NCBI RefSeq assembly: GCF_037176765.1
Contig: NC_090025.1
Span: forward strand, 170,670,040 to 170,734,039
Length of the DNA: 64,000 nt
Reading direction: 5' to 3'
Origin: Anolis sagrei
Lineage: Eukaryota; Chordata; Lepidosauria; Squamata; Anolidae
The position numbers and the translations under genes are program-made. Below are positions 45,691 through 59,109 of this stretch, one piece after another. The notes beneath the pieces were generated by a model that was given only the letters and a program-made list of their open reading frames with translations, made no database searches and was not told the DNA's origin. How positions within the stretch are numbered: position 1 is the first letter of the stretch; every line of letters starts with the position of its first letter.

Positions 45691-46904
45691 ATTACCCACT
45701 TGATGGTATTTATGAAAAGGTTTATAGTTGTAACTCTATATGACAGCACTGTTATGATTTTTGTCTTAATGTACATGTAGAATTGAATAGCTTGACTGGT
45801 TTTGCAGCTATTACAACTTGCTAGCAAAGGCCTCCATGTAAGAATTAATCAGTTGAGCTCTTGAATAAAACATTTTACAGTCTCTTTTAATTGATGGAGC
45901 CTTTTCTGGGAGTACAAGTTGCCTTTTAAAAAAAGTCTTGGGTCAAGGAAATGATCCCCCTAAAGAATTATGAGGTAAATTGGCAAATGATTTCTTTATT
46001 TTAGAAGTTTTCTTTTGTTTCTTCTATTATGTCAACTGGCAACTTTTAATGTAAAAATGAGTGCATCTTGATTTTAAGTACATGTTCGTTTTCCTAGTTG
46101 GATGTTGCTGACAATATAAATCAAAATCAAAATAAATCAAATAAATTTGCCATTTATTTTTTTATATTATTTATTCACTAGCATTCGTATCCAGACTTTC
46201 TACCAATAAAAGTACACAAAGGAGTTAGTTGTCTATAGCAAATGATTTTGGCTGGATATAACTGTTTTAGTGTTATGAGAATGAATCTGGGCTCTCCTCA
46301 TCTTTGTTTGTTTATTGTCTTTACGTAGTGTAACTGAAGGACATAATAATTAATACCAGTGTGTCATACCATCCATGCTCTAATAAATTAACATATGCTT
46401 AGTGAAAACAAGCCACCATAACATGTAGTTCAGGCCTGACTTATTTTCAGTATGTATAGTTTGACATTGCAAAATCAGAATTAAATGCAAAAGCAGAAAA
46501 ACCACAAATAAAATAACCCACATTTTAACCTGAGAGAATACCTCCCTAGGGCTCTCTAAATCCTCCAAAAAAAAGAAAAAAGAAAAAGGATCATGCTGGA
46601 TGATTTACAAATGCATGTAGAAGTATTCTCTCTAGGAATCTCTTAACTCCTCCAGCATAATTCATTTTCCTGCTGGGGACCTAAAGAACATAGGAAAATA
46701 AAATTCATGAATAATTAAATCATAAGTTAGATCCACAAATGCGAATGCTAACAAACAAAAGTGTCAGAGCAAGAGGGTGAAGTGTTCAAGCCATCTGAAG
46801 GCAGAGTCTGTTATCCTATGGTAAAGGTTTAGTGTTTCGTCCATACTGGCATAGTTTGCATAAATATAACTGTTTTATGGAATCTTGGTGCTAGTCTGAA
46901 CCTA

Positions 46905-47085
46905 CCCTGGCGTTTCTTGGCAAGGCTTGTTCAGTAGGGGTTTCCCTTTGCCTTTCTTTGAGGCTGAGATGGCATGGCTTGCCAAAGGTCACCCAGTAGA
47001 TTTTTGTGGCCAAGCAGCTATTCAAACCCTAGTCTCCCAAGTTCTAGTCCAATGCTCAAATCACACTTGGCTCATCTGATTGAAC
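46905..47085 (-). mobile_element. Sauria-related SINE
   Basis: Inverted: TTCTTGGCAAGGCTTGTTCA, GGTCACCCAGTAG, AAACCCTAGTCTCCCAAGTT, AATGCTCAAATCAC. Confidence 0.75.
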
Positions 47086-47278
47086 AAGACTTTATAAAGT
47101 AGCTTTTCCCAACCTTGGGCTACCATACCCATCATCAAATGTAGGCTCTTGTGATAATGTTCAATTATTTATGAGCGTAAATACCCAGCAGCTATGATAA
47201 TATGACTTCTGAATGTTCTGCCAGCCACAATGTTGGGAAAAAAAAGCATGGATTATTTAAAAACTGTTTTTATTACAG

Positions 47279-47372
47279 ATGGATGGTGATAACTCTACAA
47301 CAGATGCTTCTCAGTTGGGAATTGCTGGGGATTACATTGGTGGAAGCCACTATGTGATACAGCCTCAAGATG
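47279..47372 (+). CDS. NFYB: NFYB first coding exon
   Basis: Encodes [20 protein letters not shown] and continues to VIQPQD. The ATG directly follows the acceptor TTACAG. The donor is GGTAAGTG, leaving one base (G) of an Asp codon. Confidence 0.95.
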
Positions 47373-50300
47373 GTAAGTGTCATACACATAACAGTGAGAA
47401 GGCACTCTGGGTTGTGCCCCATGATATCCTTTCACCAGCACAATGGATATAGCTGGTGGATCAAAACTGTATCTTAAACATTCTTTAATATTAATAATTA
47501 ATTGGAATCAAAGTTGCTGGAATATCATGCTGAAATGTTAAGTAAAAATATGAGACAATCGTTTTAGGAATTTTTAATAGCAGTTTTTATTATGGTCAGA
47601 TGCTAATGGCCTACAGTCAATAGTGTTCTTCCATATACAACAACAGCACAATCTGGGATTTTCCTTTCTTGCTGCAGCCTTCAAGTGTAAACCCCATTTA
47701 TTTTATGGCATCAAAATCTGTTCCAGAGGACCAGATTTTTAGGAGGTACAGAGGCATGTAGGTGAAAGGGAATTACTTATTGTGGTGGAAGCACTGAAAG
47801 ACAGCAAAAGTAGACCATTGTATCCATGGAAAATTTGCTAATACAAAATATAAATATGGCTGTCAGAAATTCTCAGTGTGTGCAGATAATACTTATGTTG
47901 CATTTTTAGATACAGAGGACAGCATGAATGACCATGAAGACACAAATGGCTCTAAAGAGAGTTTCAGAGAACAAGATATATACCTTCCAATTGCAAATGT
48001 GGCGAGGATAATGAAGAATGCCATACCTCAAACAGGAAAGGTAATATCTTGAATAGAAAGCTTTGCTAGCATTCCTCAGCATTTATGGGATCAAGAAGCT
48101 GGGGTTATTTCAAAACATTCACAACTGTATTGTATTCTTTGTGGTTTTAAGGCCAAAGATAATGAACTGTTTGAAATGTGGTATTACATACTCTTTGTTC
48201 TTCTGCATCTCTATACAAACTAAAACAAAATTTCTCTTTCTTCTCATGGTAAGTGTACAAGATTTCAATGACAAATTGACTGGCATTCTTAAAATAAGAA
48301 GTAGGCTGTCTTCTCACTGATCATACAGGGGGAAATATAATTAATTCCAAATTCTCAGAAGCATCTTTTGTGTGATGCATGAACTTTATTTATTCAGGTT
48401 TTACAAGATTAATTCTCTGGAATGTTTAATTTTGTTGGCGGTTTACATTGGATTTATTAGTGTTTTAATTTATACTATACTGACAAGTACTATTGATTTA
48501 CTGAATATAAATTATGTATTTTTAGATTGCGAAAGATGCAAAGGAATGTGTACAAGAGTGTGTGAGTGAATTCATCAGCTTTATAACGTCAGAAGCAAGT
48601 GAGAGATGTCACCAAGAAAAACGGAAGACTATAAATGGAGAGGATATTCTCTTTGCCATGTCCACCTTGGGATTTGACAGCTATGTTGAGCCGTTGAAAT
48701 TATATCTGCAGAAGTTCAGAGAGGTGTGTAATTTCTTCCTTCCCATTTTCAATGATTTGCCGGATTTTGTTTGTTGCAGTTGACTTGTAATGAGTTTTAG
48801 CACATTAGGATGACTGAATATCCATGTGTTGCAAGAAGAGGAGCGATCTAGCCTAGCCTTCCCCAGATTGTTGCCTTCCAGCTGTGTTAGTCTAAAATAC
48901 CATAATCCGCAGCCATCATGTATCACAGCCATGCTGGCTTACAGCAATGGAAATATAGAGAAGAACAGCTGAACAGTATGTTGGCGAAGGCTGACATAGC
49001 TGATTTTTCATTGGTAGTAAAGAAAATATATTTATTTGGAAGATATGTACAGGACAGAATAACAAGCCTATTTAAATATTTTTCTGGTCTTACATGTGCC
49101 CTGTATAGTGTAGTATACAGTGGGACTGATGTATTCGTGGCTTCACAATCCATGGATTCAACCCCACCATGGATTGAGACATACACAATATTGTACATTT
49201 GAATCTACAGTTGGAAGCACTCCAGCCACTCCAACAACTACCTGCTTCTGCTTCAGAGTTCCTTCACAAAGAAGAAGCAAGTAGCCTCTTCCTCCTCCAT
49301 GGTTGCCCTATGCCACTCTTAAATGAACATTTTTGCAGTTTCTGTGCAAAACCCATGAGTGAACACTTTCACTCTGTGAGGCTTGAAGAGAATCGGGCAA
49401 AATGTATTAACTAAAAACTGGCATAGGGCAACAGTGATGGTGGAATTCTTAGAATTCTTTCAGAAAGAATCCAAGTAGCCACTCTGTCTAATGATTCTGC
49501 AAAAGTGCAATCTTCCTTTTGCATTGTTTGGGGACCAGCCGCCAACCAGTAAGCAAGAAGGTGGCTCTCCAAGTCAGGTGGCCTGTTGTGCATGCAACCA
49601 AACCTGGCTGAGAACAAGCATGTGGGTGGCACTTGGATGAGCCACCACTGACATGAGGACACTGCTTTCTTCCCTGCTCCTTTTTTGTCAGATTTAGGAA
49701 AATGAAATCACAGGTACCACTTCTGTGGATATGGTGGCTGTGCTGTGTTTGCATGGAATGTATTATCATTATTTTCTTTTTTTAAGGCCATGAAGGGAGA
49801 AAAAGGAATTGGAGGAGCAGTTGCCACGGCGGACGGGCTCAGTGAGGAACTCACAGAAGAAGCATTTAGTAAGTATTATTGCCATTATATTTAACATTAT
49901 GATTGGAAGTAACTCATTAACTTTAGCTAGTATTTGTGAGAAAGGTTTACAATAAACGGGATGCAGGACTACTGTTACTGTGTTACTTGCATACCAATCT
50001 TTGGTAGCTAAAATGAAATACAGGTTGTAAGATGTAACTTCTGGACTGTAACCCACATGCGTGGATATCATTTGTTGTCACCTATTCTGATCAACTCACA
50101 GCTGAATGTGCAGATTGGTTCTGCAAAAAGACTGCATTAGAGATAAAGTGAAATTTCTGTGTTCATTGTACTGGTCTTTAACAAGTGTTAGGAATCCAGT
50201 TTGTTTACTTCACTGGATGAGTTATTGAAGTATAAGGAAGAAATGATACTGTTCATGTAGAGATGAAATTTATTTTTGAGCTAACTTGAATTTAGCCATG

Positions 50301-52945
50301 GTGAGCAAGGATAACAAGCAGGACATTGCCTCTGGCACAGCCTGTCCCATTCAGCAGCATCTGTGGACTATGTAGAACATTTTCAAGACGCCGGAGGTGT
50401 TACTGTTTCTGCTAGCCCAGTTATATACCTGTATCTGAATCTAGTCCAGCAATACTTGTTTTATATCACTTTTTAAAAGTCTGAAATGTGCATGTGAAAT
50501 ATCCTCACAGGAGTAGAACTATATATGTTTCTGAAGGAGCTCCTTGTTCTAGAAACATTGTCCACAACATGTGATAGGTTTGGAAGAGCTTGTGCACGTT
50601 CATGTATTCAAGAGTATTGGCAAACACAGACAAATACAAATACCCCATAGTATATGAAGGAGCAAGGTTTCTGTTTGCTTACAGGAGAGTGTTGGACATG
50701 GTGAAAAATCTACCCTGGTTAAGGCAAATTTTGCATGGCAAAACAGCCATGCTGTGTACCAAACTGAAAATATTCATTTGCAGTGTGGAGGGGAAATGTC
50801 AGTAGCAAAAGTGGCTGCTTATTCTCAGCTGAAAGCAATAACACCTAAAATACAAGTTAACTTTGTAATTTAGATTAGGTGTTCTGTATGTTTCCTTATA
50901 ACATTTTGCTTTCAAAATGAGGTGGTACTCAAGTCTATCCACTGTTGAACTATTTTTTTGTTTTGTTCTTACATGAGTCTGTTAAGTAGCATCAGGTGTA
51001 TCTGTGTCATCTTTTTAAAACATGTTGGCACAGAATAGATGTAATTTGGCCTTCTGCATTTGCAGGAGTTGGGGTGCAGTGTGTGAAAACAGCAAATATC
51101 TCTAGGCCAGCGGTCCTCAAACTTTTTAAACAGGGGGCCAATTTACTGTCCCTCAGACCGTTGGAGGGCCAGACTATAGTTTGTTTTTGTTTATTTAAAA
51201 AACTGCACATATCTTATTTTGCCACTGTTATGAATCGTAATGTAAATATCTGATATGCTGGATGTATTTTCATTGTTACAATCTGAACATAAGGCATAGT
51301 GATTAATCACAAAAATAATATGTAATGATACACTGTGAAATATTTATTTCTAATTACAAATACATGAAATTTTGACTTCAAGCATGTCACAGCCTGGGTA
51401 ACAGTTTTAATATAACAGCAGGGAACCCATGAATATGTTTACTGATCAACCTATCAGTTGAACTCCCATCACCAACAGAAAATACTGGAGAGGCTTGAGG
51501 AAAATAGACTTTGGCATTTGGGAGTTGCTGGGATGAATAGTTCCCCTGCCAACCATGAGCATTCTGAACTCCAACAATGAAATTAAACCAAACTTGGCAT
51601 ACAGAACTCCCATGACCAACAATAAGTACTGGAGAGCCTTGGGGAAAATAGATCTTGGCATTTGGGAGGTGCTGGGATGTATAGTTTCTCCTCCAACCAA
51701 GAACACTCTGAACTCCAACAATGAAATTAAACCAAACTTGGCATACAGAACTCCCATGACCAACAATAAATACTGGAGAGCCTTGGGGAAAATAGACCTT
51801 GGCATTTGGGAGATGCTGTGATGTATAGTTCTTCTCTTTTTAAAAGAATCAATGGGACTTTGCAAAACGGAAGCGCCAAAATGACTCATCTTCAGCCCAG
51901 AAGGCAAAAGGAAAGCAGATGGTCAACTTGTATGTGTCTTTTAACAACCCCCCCCCCCCCCCCACGAAAATCAGAAGGGCTCCATCCCCTTACTGCAGTG
52001 GTTCTCAACCTGGGGTCCCCAGGTGTTTTTGGCCTTCAACTCCCAGAAATCCTAACAGCTGGTAAACTGGCTGGGATTTCTGGGAGTTGTAGGCCAAAAC
52101 ACCTGGGGACCCACAGATTGAGAACCACTGCCTTACTGGATCCAGGGAACGAGGGGCCTTCCGTCCCTCCCCGCCTCTGCATGGCGTCCAAATGAAGCCG
52201 TAGTTTGAGGACCCCTGCTCTAGGCTCTCCAAACATGCATGTTATAAACTATAGTTCCCAGCTACTGCTGCACAAACCTCCCTTAGCGTCATGATCCTTC
52301 TTGAGGAGGATAACACTGAAGGAGATAGTTGCAAGAAGGCCAAGCTGACAGCAGTTCATCCTCCTTTTCCACTTGTCTCATTTCCCGCCAACCATGGCCT
52401 GTCATTTCCTTTGCTGCTTTGATACCATGACACCTCTGCCTTGCTCCAAGCCTCCTGCACCTGTATTTCCTCTTACCACCTTCTAGGACAATGACATTGA
52501 AGGAGATAATCGAATCTGTGGAATTTAAACCCACACAAGTAAAAGGCCGATTGTATTTAAGTAGTCCAATAATTGTATGCTGAGCATGATTTTTTGTTTA
52601 ATTGTGAATATGATAAATTGGTATTATTGTGTATTATGTATGGGTGCCTTAATTAAACAGCTTTTTTTCTCTTTTTTAAGCTAACCAGTTGCCAGCGGGT
52701 TTAATAACTACAGATGGCCAACAGCAAAATGTTATGGTTTATACAACATCTTATCAACAGGTATAGTCTACCCAACTTCTATTTCTCTTTGTTAACATTT
52801 CAATATTCCAACTTTTTCTGCAGCACAATTCTAACTATTGAATTGGTGAAATAGTTCAATAATCATTTTGCTAGTTGGGCCCTTGGTCTTACTTTATTTT
52901 TGTATTTTCTAGATTTCCGGTGTTCAGCAGATTCAGTTTTCATGA
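47279..52945 (+). CDS. NFYB: NFYB, nuclear transcription factor Y subunit beta (six coding exons)
   Basis: NF-YB is the histone-fold (H2B-like) subunit of the NF-Y trimer. It dimerises with NF-YC, recruits NF-YA and binds CCAAT boxes in promoters. The exons at 47279-47372, 47910-48040, 48526-48723, 49787-49868, 52681-52760 and 52913-52945 join in phase to 618 bases: 205 residues and a TGA. The human protein has 207 residues; the two extra (Met-Thr) would lie in an upstream exon, or translation starts at the ATG that opens the first exon. Residues about 1-45 are the acidic/polar N-terminus, about 46-140 the histone fold (including [19 protein letters not shown] and [19 protein letters not shown]), and the rest the glutamine-rich tail ending IQFS. 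All splice sites are GT-AG. A noncoding first exon probably lies in the GC-rich promoter near 39.6-40.1 kb, giving a first intron of about 7 kb. Confidence 0.97.
47910..48040 (+). CDS. NFYB: NFYB exon: start of histone fold
   Basis: Follows acceptor CATTTTTAG. Encodes [20 protein letters not shown] and then [19 protein letters not shown], which is helix 1 of the histone fold. Ends on a full Lys codon before GTAATA. Confidence 0.96.
48526..48723 (+). CDS. NFYB: NFYB exon: core of histone fold
   Basis: A 66-codon exon in phase 0, acceptor TTTTTAG, donor GTGTGT. Contains [33 protein letters not shown] and [15 protein letters not shown], the central helices that pair with NF-YC. Confidence 0.97.
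49787..49868 (+). CDS. NFYB: NFYB exon: end of histone fold and linker
   Basis: Encodes [20 protein letters not shown] and then ELTEEAF. Human has VTATDGL where this copy has VATADGL. The donor is AGTAAGT, leaving one base of a Thr codon. Confidence 0.96.
51108..52217. mobile_element. Non-autonomous hAT element in NFYB intron 5
   Basis: Left end CAGCGGTCCTCAAACTTTTT, right end AGTTTGAGGACCCCTG, exact 8-bp target duplication CTCTAGGC at 51100-51107 and 52218-52225. The middle (about 51465-51835) has three diverged direct repeats related to the interior of 20157-20895. A family Z MITE is nested at 51996-52130. Confidence 0.9.
51996..52130. mobile_element. hAT MITE (family Z), nested
   Basis: Palindromic, CAGTGGTTCTCAACCTGGGG to ATTGAGAACCACTG, exact target duplication CCTTACTG at 51988-51995 and 52131-52138. 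The perfect duplication marks a fairly recent insertion. Confidence 0.92.
52681..52760 (+). CDS. NFYB: NFYB exon: glutamine-rich tail
   Basis: Follows a T-rich tract and TTTAAG. Encodes (T)[19 protein letters not shown] and then YTTSYQQ. Donor GTATAG. Confidence 0.96.
52913..52945 (+). CDS. NFYB: NFYB terminal coding exon
   Basis: Follows acceptor TTTTCTAG. Encodes [10 protein letters not shown] and TGA, identical to the mammalian C-terminus. Confidence 0.96.
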   Translation: MSGVQQIQFS

Positions 52946-54048
52946 TGGAAGAAGACCTTGGATTTGGGGACATGAGTGAGATGGTCAACGAACTAGCAAA
53001 TGCTAGAGGAAAGGAAAATTTAGTTTGAAATGACTGGTAAAAGAGAGAATTGTCACTTTGTATATTCAATAGCTGTAATGTAGCTGCCTGAGGCTTGACT
53101 AATTGAGGTGTGAACTCAAATCTTTTTTCATGAATGATTTTAAAAGAAATTGGATTTTAAAGGTATTAAACTATTTTTGTTTTTGTACAAGAGTTTGTTG
53201 CTCTGTATAACTCCTGTATGCATTGTATATTGCAATTTACTACTGTCAGAGATTTGTAGACAGTTTCTTATTTTCATATTGAATCATGTTACTTTTGTAA
53301 TTCTAGTAAACAGCTGGGTTTAAGTCTCGTTTTACCCTTTGAATAAAACATAAGGGTACAGTTCATTTTGAATGCAAGTTGCCTTTCTTATAAAAATGAG
53401 ATGAACTTTTCTTTTGTAACTGTCTTGCATGACTAAGTTACAATAAGTATTTATTAATATTTTAACTTTGAAAGGGAATTCCTCAAGCGCCAGCAGTTCA
53501 AAATCTCCCAGTTTTTTAAGTGTAATAATAGAATTCATGTGAACCTGGAAGGAACCAGTCTTAGAACTTAGCTTTAGAAGCTTGGTACATAATCTTGGAA
53601 GAGCTGCTTTGCACAACTTAAATAAAAGAGAAGGGGAAATCGACAAACTGACTACTTGTGCGCAGGGCTAGTTGTGTTATTTGTCTGGGGCCCAGCAGCA
53701 GTGTTAACTGTACTTTGTAGTGCAGTCTATTTTGCAAGAACTAGAGAGATGTAGTACAATTTTTGTTGATCCCATTGATTTAGGAGGCATTTGCCCTGTT
53801 GTTTTTGAAATAAAACCCATTTTAATTTATGGTCTCTTTTTAAAGAAGCCACATTCTCTTTACTCAAGTTTGACAGTTTTGGAAAATTTTCTTTTTTAAA
53901 ATAAGGTTCACTTACATTTCAGTCATCAGTGGGATTTCAAATGATATTATTTGTAGAACAGGTGAAACTGTAAGCATGTGTCTGAATGGATCTGAAATGG
54001 GATACCTGAGCTTTGACATTGCTGACTGTTTCCTGTCTTTGCAATAAA
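52946..54048 (+). other. NFYB: NFYB 3' untranslated region (extent inferred)
   Basis: Unique, AT-rich sequence without recognised repeats follows the stop codon. AATAAA hexamers occur at 53342, 53621, 53809 and 54043, so several 3' ends are possible. Which are used cannot be told from sequence. Confidence 0.6.
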
Positions 54049-54392
54049 TTAATCTACCTAAATAATTGTACTTAATTTTGTAGATGTACAGATTGTTCCA
54101 AAGACAGTATCAGTACATTATTACCTAGGATGGGATTATTATGGCAGTGCTGGATTGTACTATTGCTGTTCAAATGCTATGATCATCAGCAATTCATGGT
54201 ATTTGTATGAAAGATGATCCACTGTAGATGAAATGGTCGCTAAAGATGGCTTCTGAAAAACCATGGCCTAGCATCAAGACTTTGAAAATGAAACAACTAT
54301 GTTTCACTTTTCCTCTTTTTCTCCCTCCTCTTCATTGGAGTTTCAATCCATCCTTCTTCACGGCAGCTGTGTAATAAAAGTAACATTTATAC

Positions 54393-54568
54393 GGAGAAAC
54401 CAGTGTGGCATAGTGGTTTGAGCATTAGACTATTATTGATATGGGTTCATATCAGCCATAAAAAGCCACTGGATAACCTTGGACAAGTTACACTCTTAGT
54501 CTCAGAAAACCCCGATAAAGTTGCCTTAGGCTCACCATAAGCTGGAAACTATTTGAAGGCATACAGCA
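54393..54568 (+). mobile_element. Sauria SINE
   Basis: CCAGTGTGGCATAGTGGTTT, ACCTTGGACAAGTTACACTC, tail CTCACCATAAGCTGGAAAC. Lies downstream of the NFYB polyadenylation signals. Confidence 0.85.
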
Positions 54569-57500
54569 TCTATATGGATTTTGTGAACTATTTTTTCAAG
54601 TTAAACTTGACTTCTGCTCTGATGCTTCAGACCTGTAGGTTGGACATGCAGTAGAACTAATGTAAGTAGGTTCTGTCACATGCCAGTAATTGATGGTGGA
54701 ACAAGAAATTATCAGTTATGGGTGTGATGAGAAAAATCTTCACATCAGATACTTCACCCCTCTATCTTTCCCTACTCTGAACAATAGTAGCAAATACTAT
54801 AGTGAGCCAGAAAGCGCAGAGACACTGCTGCAAATGGACCAAGCCCAGCAGCCAAATGTTATTTTGCTCTGATAACACTGTCAACTGGCAAACTAGATTT
54901 CTGTCTTTCAGTGGCTTTCTACCAGGGAATTCAAGCTAGGCGAACAAAATTATGCAACAAAACTAGAACATCACCACACAAAACTATCTTATAGCCTATG
55001 AATCTTATAGCTTATTTCTGTAACTGCATTATTGGCGCTCTTGCAACACACCACCATTGTCCCCATAGATGGTTGTAATACTTGTTTGAAATGTGACAAG
55101 AAAAAGAAGGGATTATACTATTTACAAGCTCATGTCAAAATAATACTATCCCAGCTAGTAGAGATAAATACACGTATTCTCAGTGTCCAAGGGCACAGTC
55201 ATGATTAAACAACCAAATGGTTTTGAGCCTGTGGATGGGACACTACTTGTTAAGGCTCAGCTGTCTTACTTGTGTGATACTTTGAATTCTAATAGGAACA
55301 GAACCATATATACTTTATCACTTTAGTTGTTAGTTACTTTTGTTATGAATTACATTGCCTCCATGTTTCCTTACTTTGACAGAAGTTTCTCATTTTCATC
55401 ATGATTGTTCCAAATAGCAGATGATATTGATTAAAATTGCAATTGCCTTCTGTGGGATCATATTGCACCTATTCCTACAGTCAGTGCAGAATCCTACATA
55501 TGTCATTGTCTCAGTCTTGATAATAAGTTACCCTTAAGCACTAAAAATACTATTAAAGGTGCAAAGATCTTGCTCATTCACCCCTCAAGTAAGTAAGTAA
55601 AACTTTATTTTTATCCTGCCCTAGTAGCTGATAGTTCACCAGGCATATCCAAGGTATCTTTTAGCACCTTTACAAGTGAAAATGAATGAAAAAACTGACA
55701 TTTTTTTAGAAAACAATTGTCTAAATACCAGAGATATATCATCCAGCTACATACGCTGCATCCTATAAAGATGAGCAACAACTTTAAATGGTTCATACAG
55801 AGATTAAAAACACAACCGGTAGGACAAATCACTTTATTATTACAAACAATGCTACTTTTGTTGTACAAAATATTGGATTTCTGTGAAGAAAACACATCAG
55901 TCACAGGTGATAAGACAATCATGATCTGGTTTTACTTATCCCCACGTTCCAGTTTTTGTTAAAGTCAATGGCTTACCAATGTGCTCTGCTTGAAAATTAT
56001 GCTCAAATATTGCTATAAATTATACATCACAATGGCTGTTCGGATTATTATACCCCATCTTAATAAGACAAGATGTGAATTAGCCTCCTTTGCTTTGCTG
56101 CCCCAGTAATCAGACCAGGAAAGTTCCAATTCATGTTAAAACAAATGCAAAGCATAGTTAGATTCACTTTTCCTAACCATCTGTCTATCTCTAAATGTTA
56201 ATCCTAACTAATGTGGACCTGGTGAATAACAACAACTCAAGTTGCCATTGATTGACTGAGCCTACTCTGTTTGGGACTAAGAATTGGATATAGGCAATTG
56301 CTTTCTGAAACAGGACATGGTTAAGTACAGGCTTCCTGGAATGCTTAGATCACAAAGATAGGAGCACAATCACTAAGCAAGGCAAAGATATTTCACATTG
56401 GCTTTCAAGTTGCAATATCATCTCAATTAGGCCAGTTTCTTGTTCATATAGCTAGATACCCATAGTCACAAAATACCTTAAATTGAAGTGATGCAGTATC
56501 TCATAAATAGCATGGACTTCTAGTTATAACTTTCATACTAAGTCTATTATTCCTTGACATTACTACATGATGGATTCAGATGTATACAAGATGTTACACA
56601 TATATTTTACAAAAGCAAATAAAAAGAGCTATTAGTTTCTCAAATAGTCAAATTTATATTTTAAGTGAACTTACAGTGGGTATGATAGCCAAATATAATG
56701 ATTAGAGGCTAAAATAGGCTTCAAATATAAACTCTAAATTGAGATTTATACATTTTAAGTGCTATTGAGAAAAACAGGCCACAAAAATAGTTATATAGTA
56801 TAAAAACAGGGAGGGGCAACTACAGAGAACCATTATGCATGTTATTAGTATGCTGACTATGGGGGAAACTAGACATGTGACAAATTATATAATAGCCTAT
56901 GGCTAAGAGCATACTTACACTGAAAATCATGTCTAGATTAACACCACCATAAATTCACCTTTGGTAGTCATGATATCCTTTTTAAAAACAAGTGCAGAAA
57001 TACATGGAACTCAAAAGTGCAAAATACTCACAGATGTATTCAACAGATCATATTGTTAAGTACTGTATCTACAAACAAAAGTTATTAGTAACTGAATAGC
57101 CACACAACAAAATTCTCACATTCTGTCACAGCATGCCTCCCTATCTCAAAACAGGTTGTAAAATTTCACAACTTTTTTTTAGTCTTCCCATATTTATAAA
57201 GGTATATCTTTTCACTTTATGGTCATTGGCAGATCTGGATCTAATCCAGAATTGGAAGTAGTGTATCAAAAGACCATAGTGGAGGGAAGCACACTGCTTG
57301 TCTATGACAAGTAAAGGAAGAAACAACACATTCCTGGCCATTTGTGTACCATCTTAGGAAAGCCTCCACCTTTAAAGACTACAACTGCAGAAGTTTTCCA
57401 AAATTTGTATTTCACAGTACTGGTTAAGAACAATCTAAGGCAGTCTTCCTCAACTGGTTGCCTTCCTACTGTTTTGAAGAGCAACTCCCTATCAGCCTCA

Positions 57501-59109
57501 GCCAGGCACAGCCAACGCAGGGCAAATCCAAATATATCTTGTGTTCCTGAAAGGCAGGGGTGGGGATTTTGTGGTCCTCCAGATGTTGTTCTAGCATACC
57601 TCACCAATGGCTATGTAGGGAAGGGCAGCTGAGAGATGCTATTCAACTGTACTTTGCCCACATCCGATTTATAGCTTACATGTTTTTAATTGATTAGAAA
57701 GATCTGAATCTTAAGCTTTTTCTGGCATGAATGTTGCACAAATCCACTAGAAAACGTAAATAGTTAATAAGTCCAGTTGGTACACATAAGTCAGTGAACC
57801 AAATGCTAGACACCTTGGCTGGGATCCTGTGTGTGTTTATAACTTTGGACATGAAGTTTTATGTGCTACTGCTACCCAGTAGTTATCAACCCCCCACTGC
57901 GGAATTCTGCGGCTGTCGCTTATGGTGGGGAAAGGGGAAGGCATTTCAGACATACTGAAGCTGTTGATCTCAACTGGTGGGGATAAGAAATGAGGGCAAG
58001 AGTGCGCAATTTTTTTCATTCCCCCCAGGATCTCAAGCAACTGAATCTTCTTGGTCTGAATTGTCTCCCCTCCTGTGTCTCATTCCTTTTGACAAGAAGG
58101 AGAAGGAGCAGCAGCAGCAGAACCAGCCCTTTGCAGGACTTGACTTTTGCCTGTTATGGGAGGTTTTTGATGGGAGTACCAAGGTGAGAGAACAGCTCTC
58201 TGTCCCAAATAGGGATTTATATATGCATCTGTCATTAACAGTGTGCCAGTCGTCATTACACAACATAGCCAGCTCTCCACATTCACTGGTGTTAGGGGCA
58301 TAGGACCCCCATGGAAGTGAAAAATTGCAAATAATGAATTTACTGGGGTTTTTTTTTTTAACCTGAGAGGAATTTCTCCAGGAATCTCTTAAGTCTTCCT
58401 GCATGAGTCTATATTGGAAGCTGACTACATAATTGCATTGGAGGAACTAGAGATTCTTTAGTGAAATCCATGAATAACCAAAGTTGCAAAAGTCAAAACT
58501 CCAAACAGGAAGGGACAACTGTATGAATGACACTCCTTTTCCAACAGGATGTTGAAAATTCATCTCAGAAAAAGTTAGCATGTAAAGTGAAATGCTGCAT
58601 AACCTACTTCACTGAGCTGACAGTGATGACAACCGTTTGGCATTTGGGGGTTGGTACTAAAAATTCACCAAATTATAGTTTAAGCCTCTTCTGTGCTTAA
58701 CTTTTAAGGAATGTTCAATAAAAAATGCTACTTAAAAGCTATAGGCATTTCCTAATTTTTATTTCATGGCATTATAGATTGTGCTTCAGGATCTGCAATA
58801 CTGGCCACAAAAACTATGTTCTGATGCACTGAATCGCTTCATGGTCATGTGACCAAGTATTTCTTTCTCAGTATATTAATCTGTTATGAGGATGCAGCTG
58901 GAGTACCTTGATCTGAAATCTTACATTAAAAAATAGACCTTATTGAGTGACTTTCAGCAAGTCACTTTTTCTCAGCATAGATTTCCTGGTCTGAAAAATG
59001 GGACTACAAGTGGCCTTCCGCAAAGAAATTCTGCAAAGAAATGATTGTAAAACACTAGCATTCCCATAATCCACTTCTAAATGATCTTGTAGATCAAGTG
59101 ATTCCCACC
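54569..59109. other. NFYB-HCFC2 intergenic DNA, mostly unique
   Basis: AT-rich. Only weak repeat traces: an inverted L2-like tail (55585-55630) and hAT-like words near 57440-57600. No coding exon recognised; open frames here (55611-55922 -, 57977-58303 +, 58033-58404 -) have no family resemblance. Confidence 0.45.
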
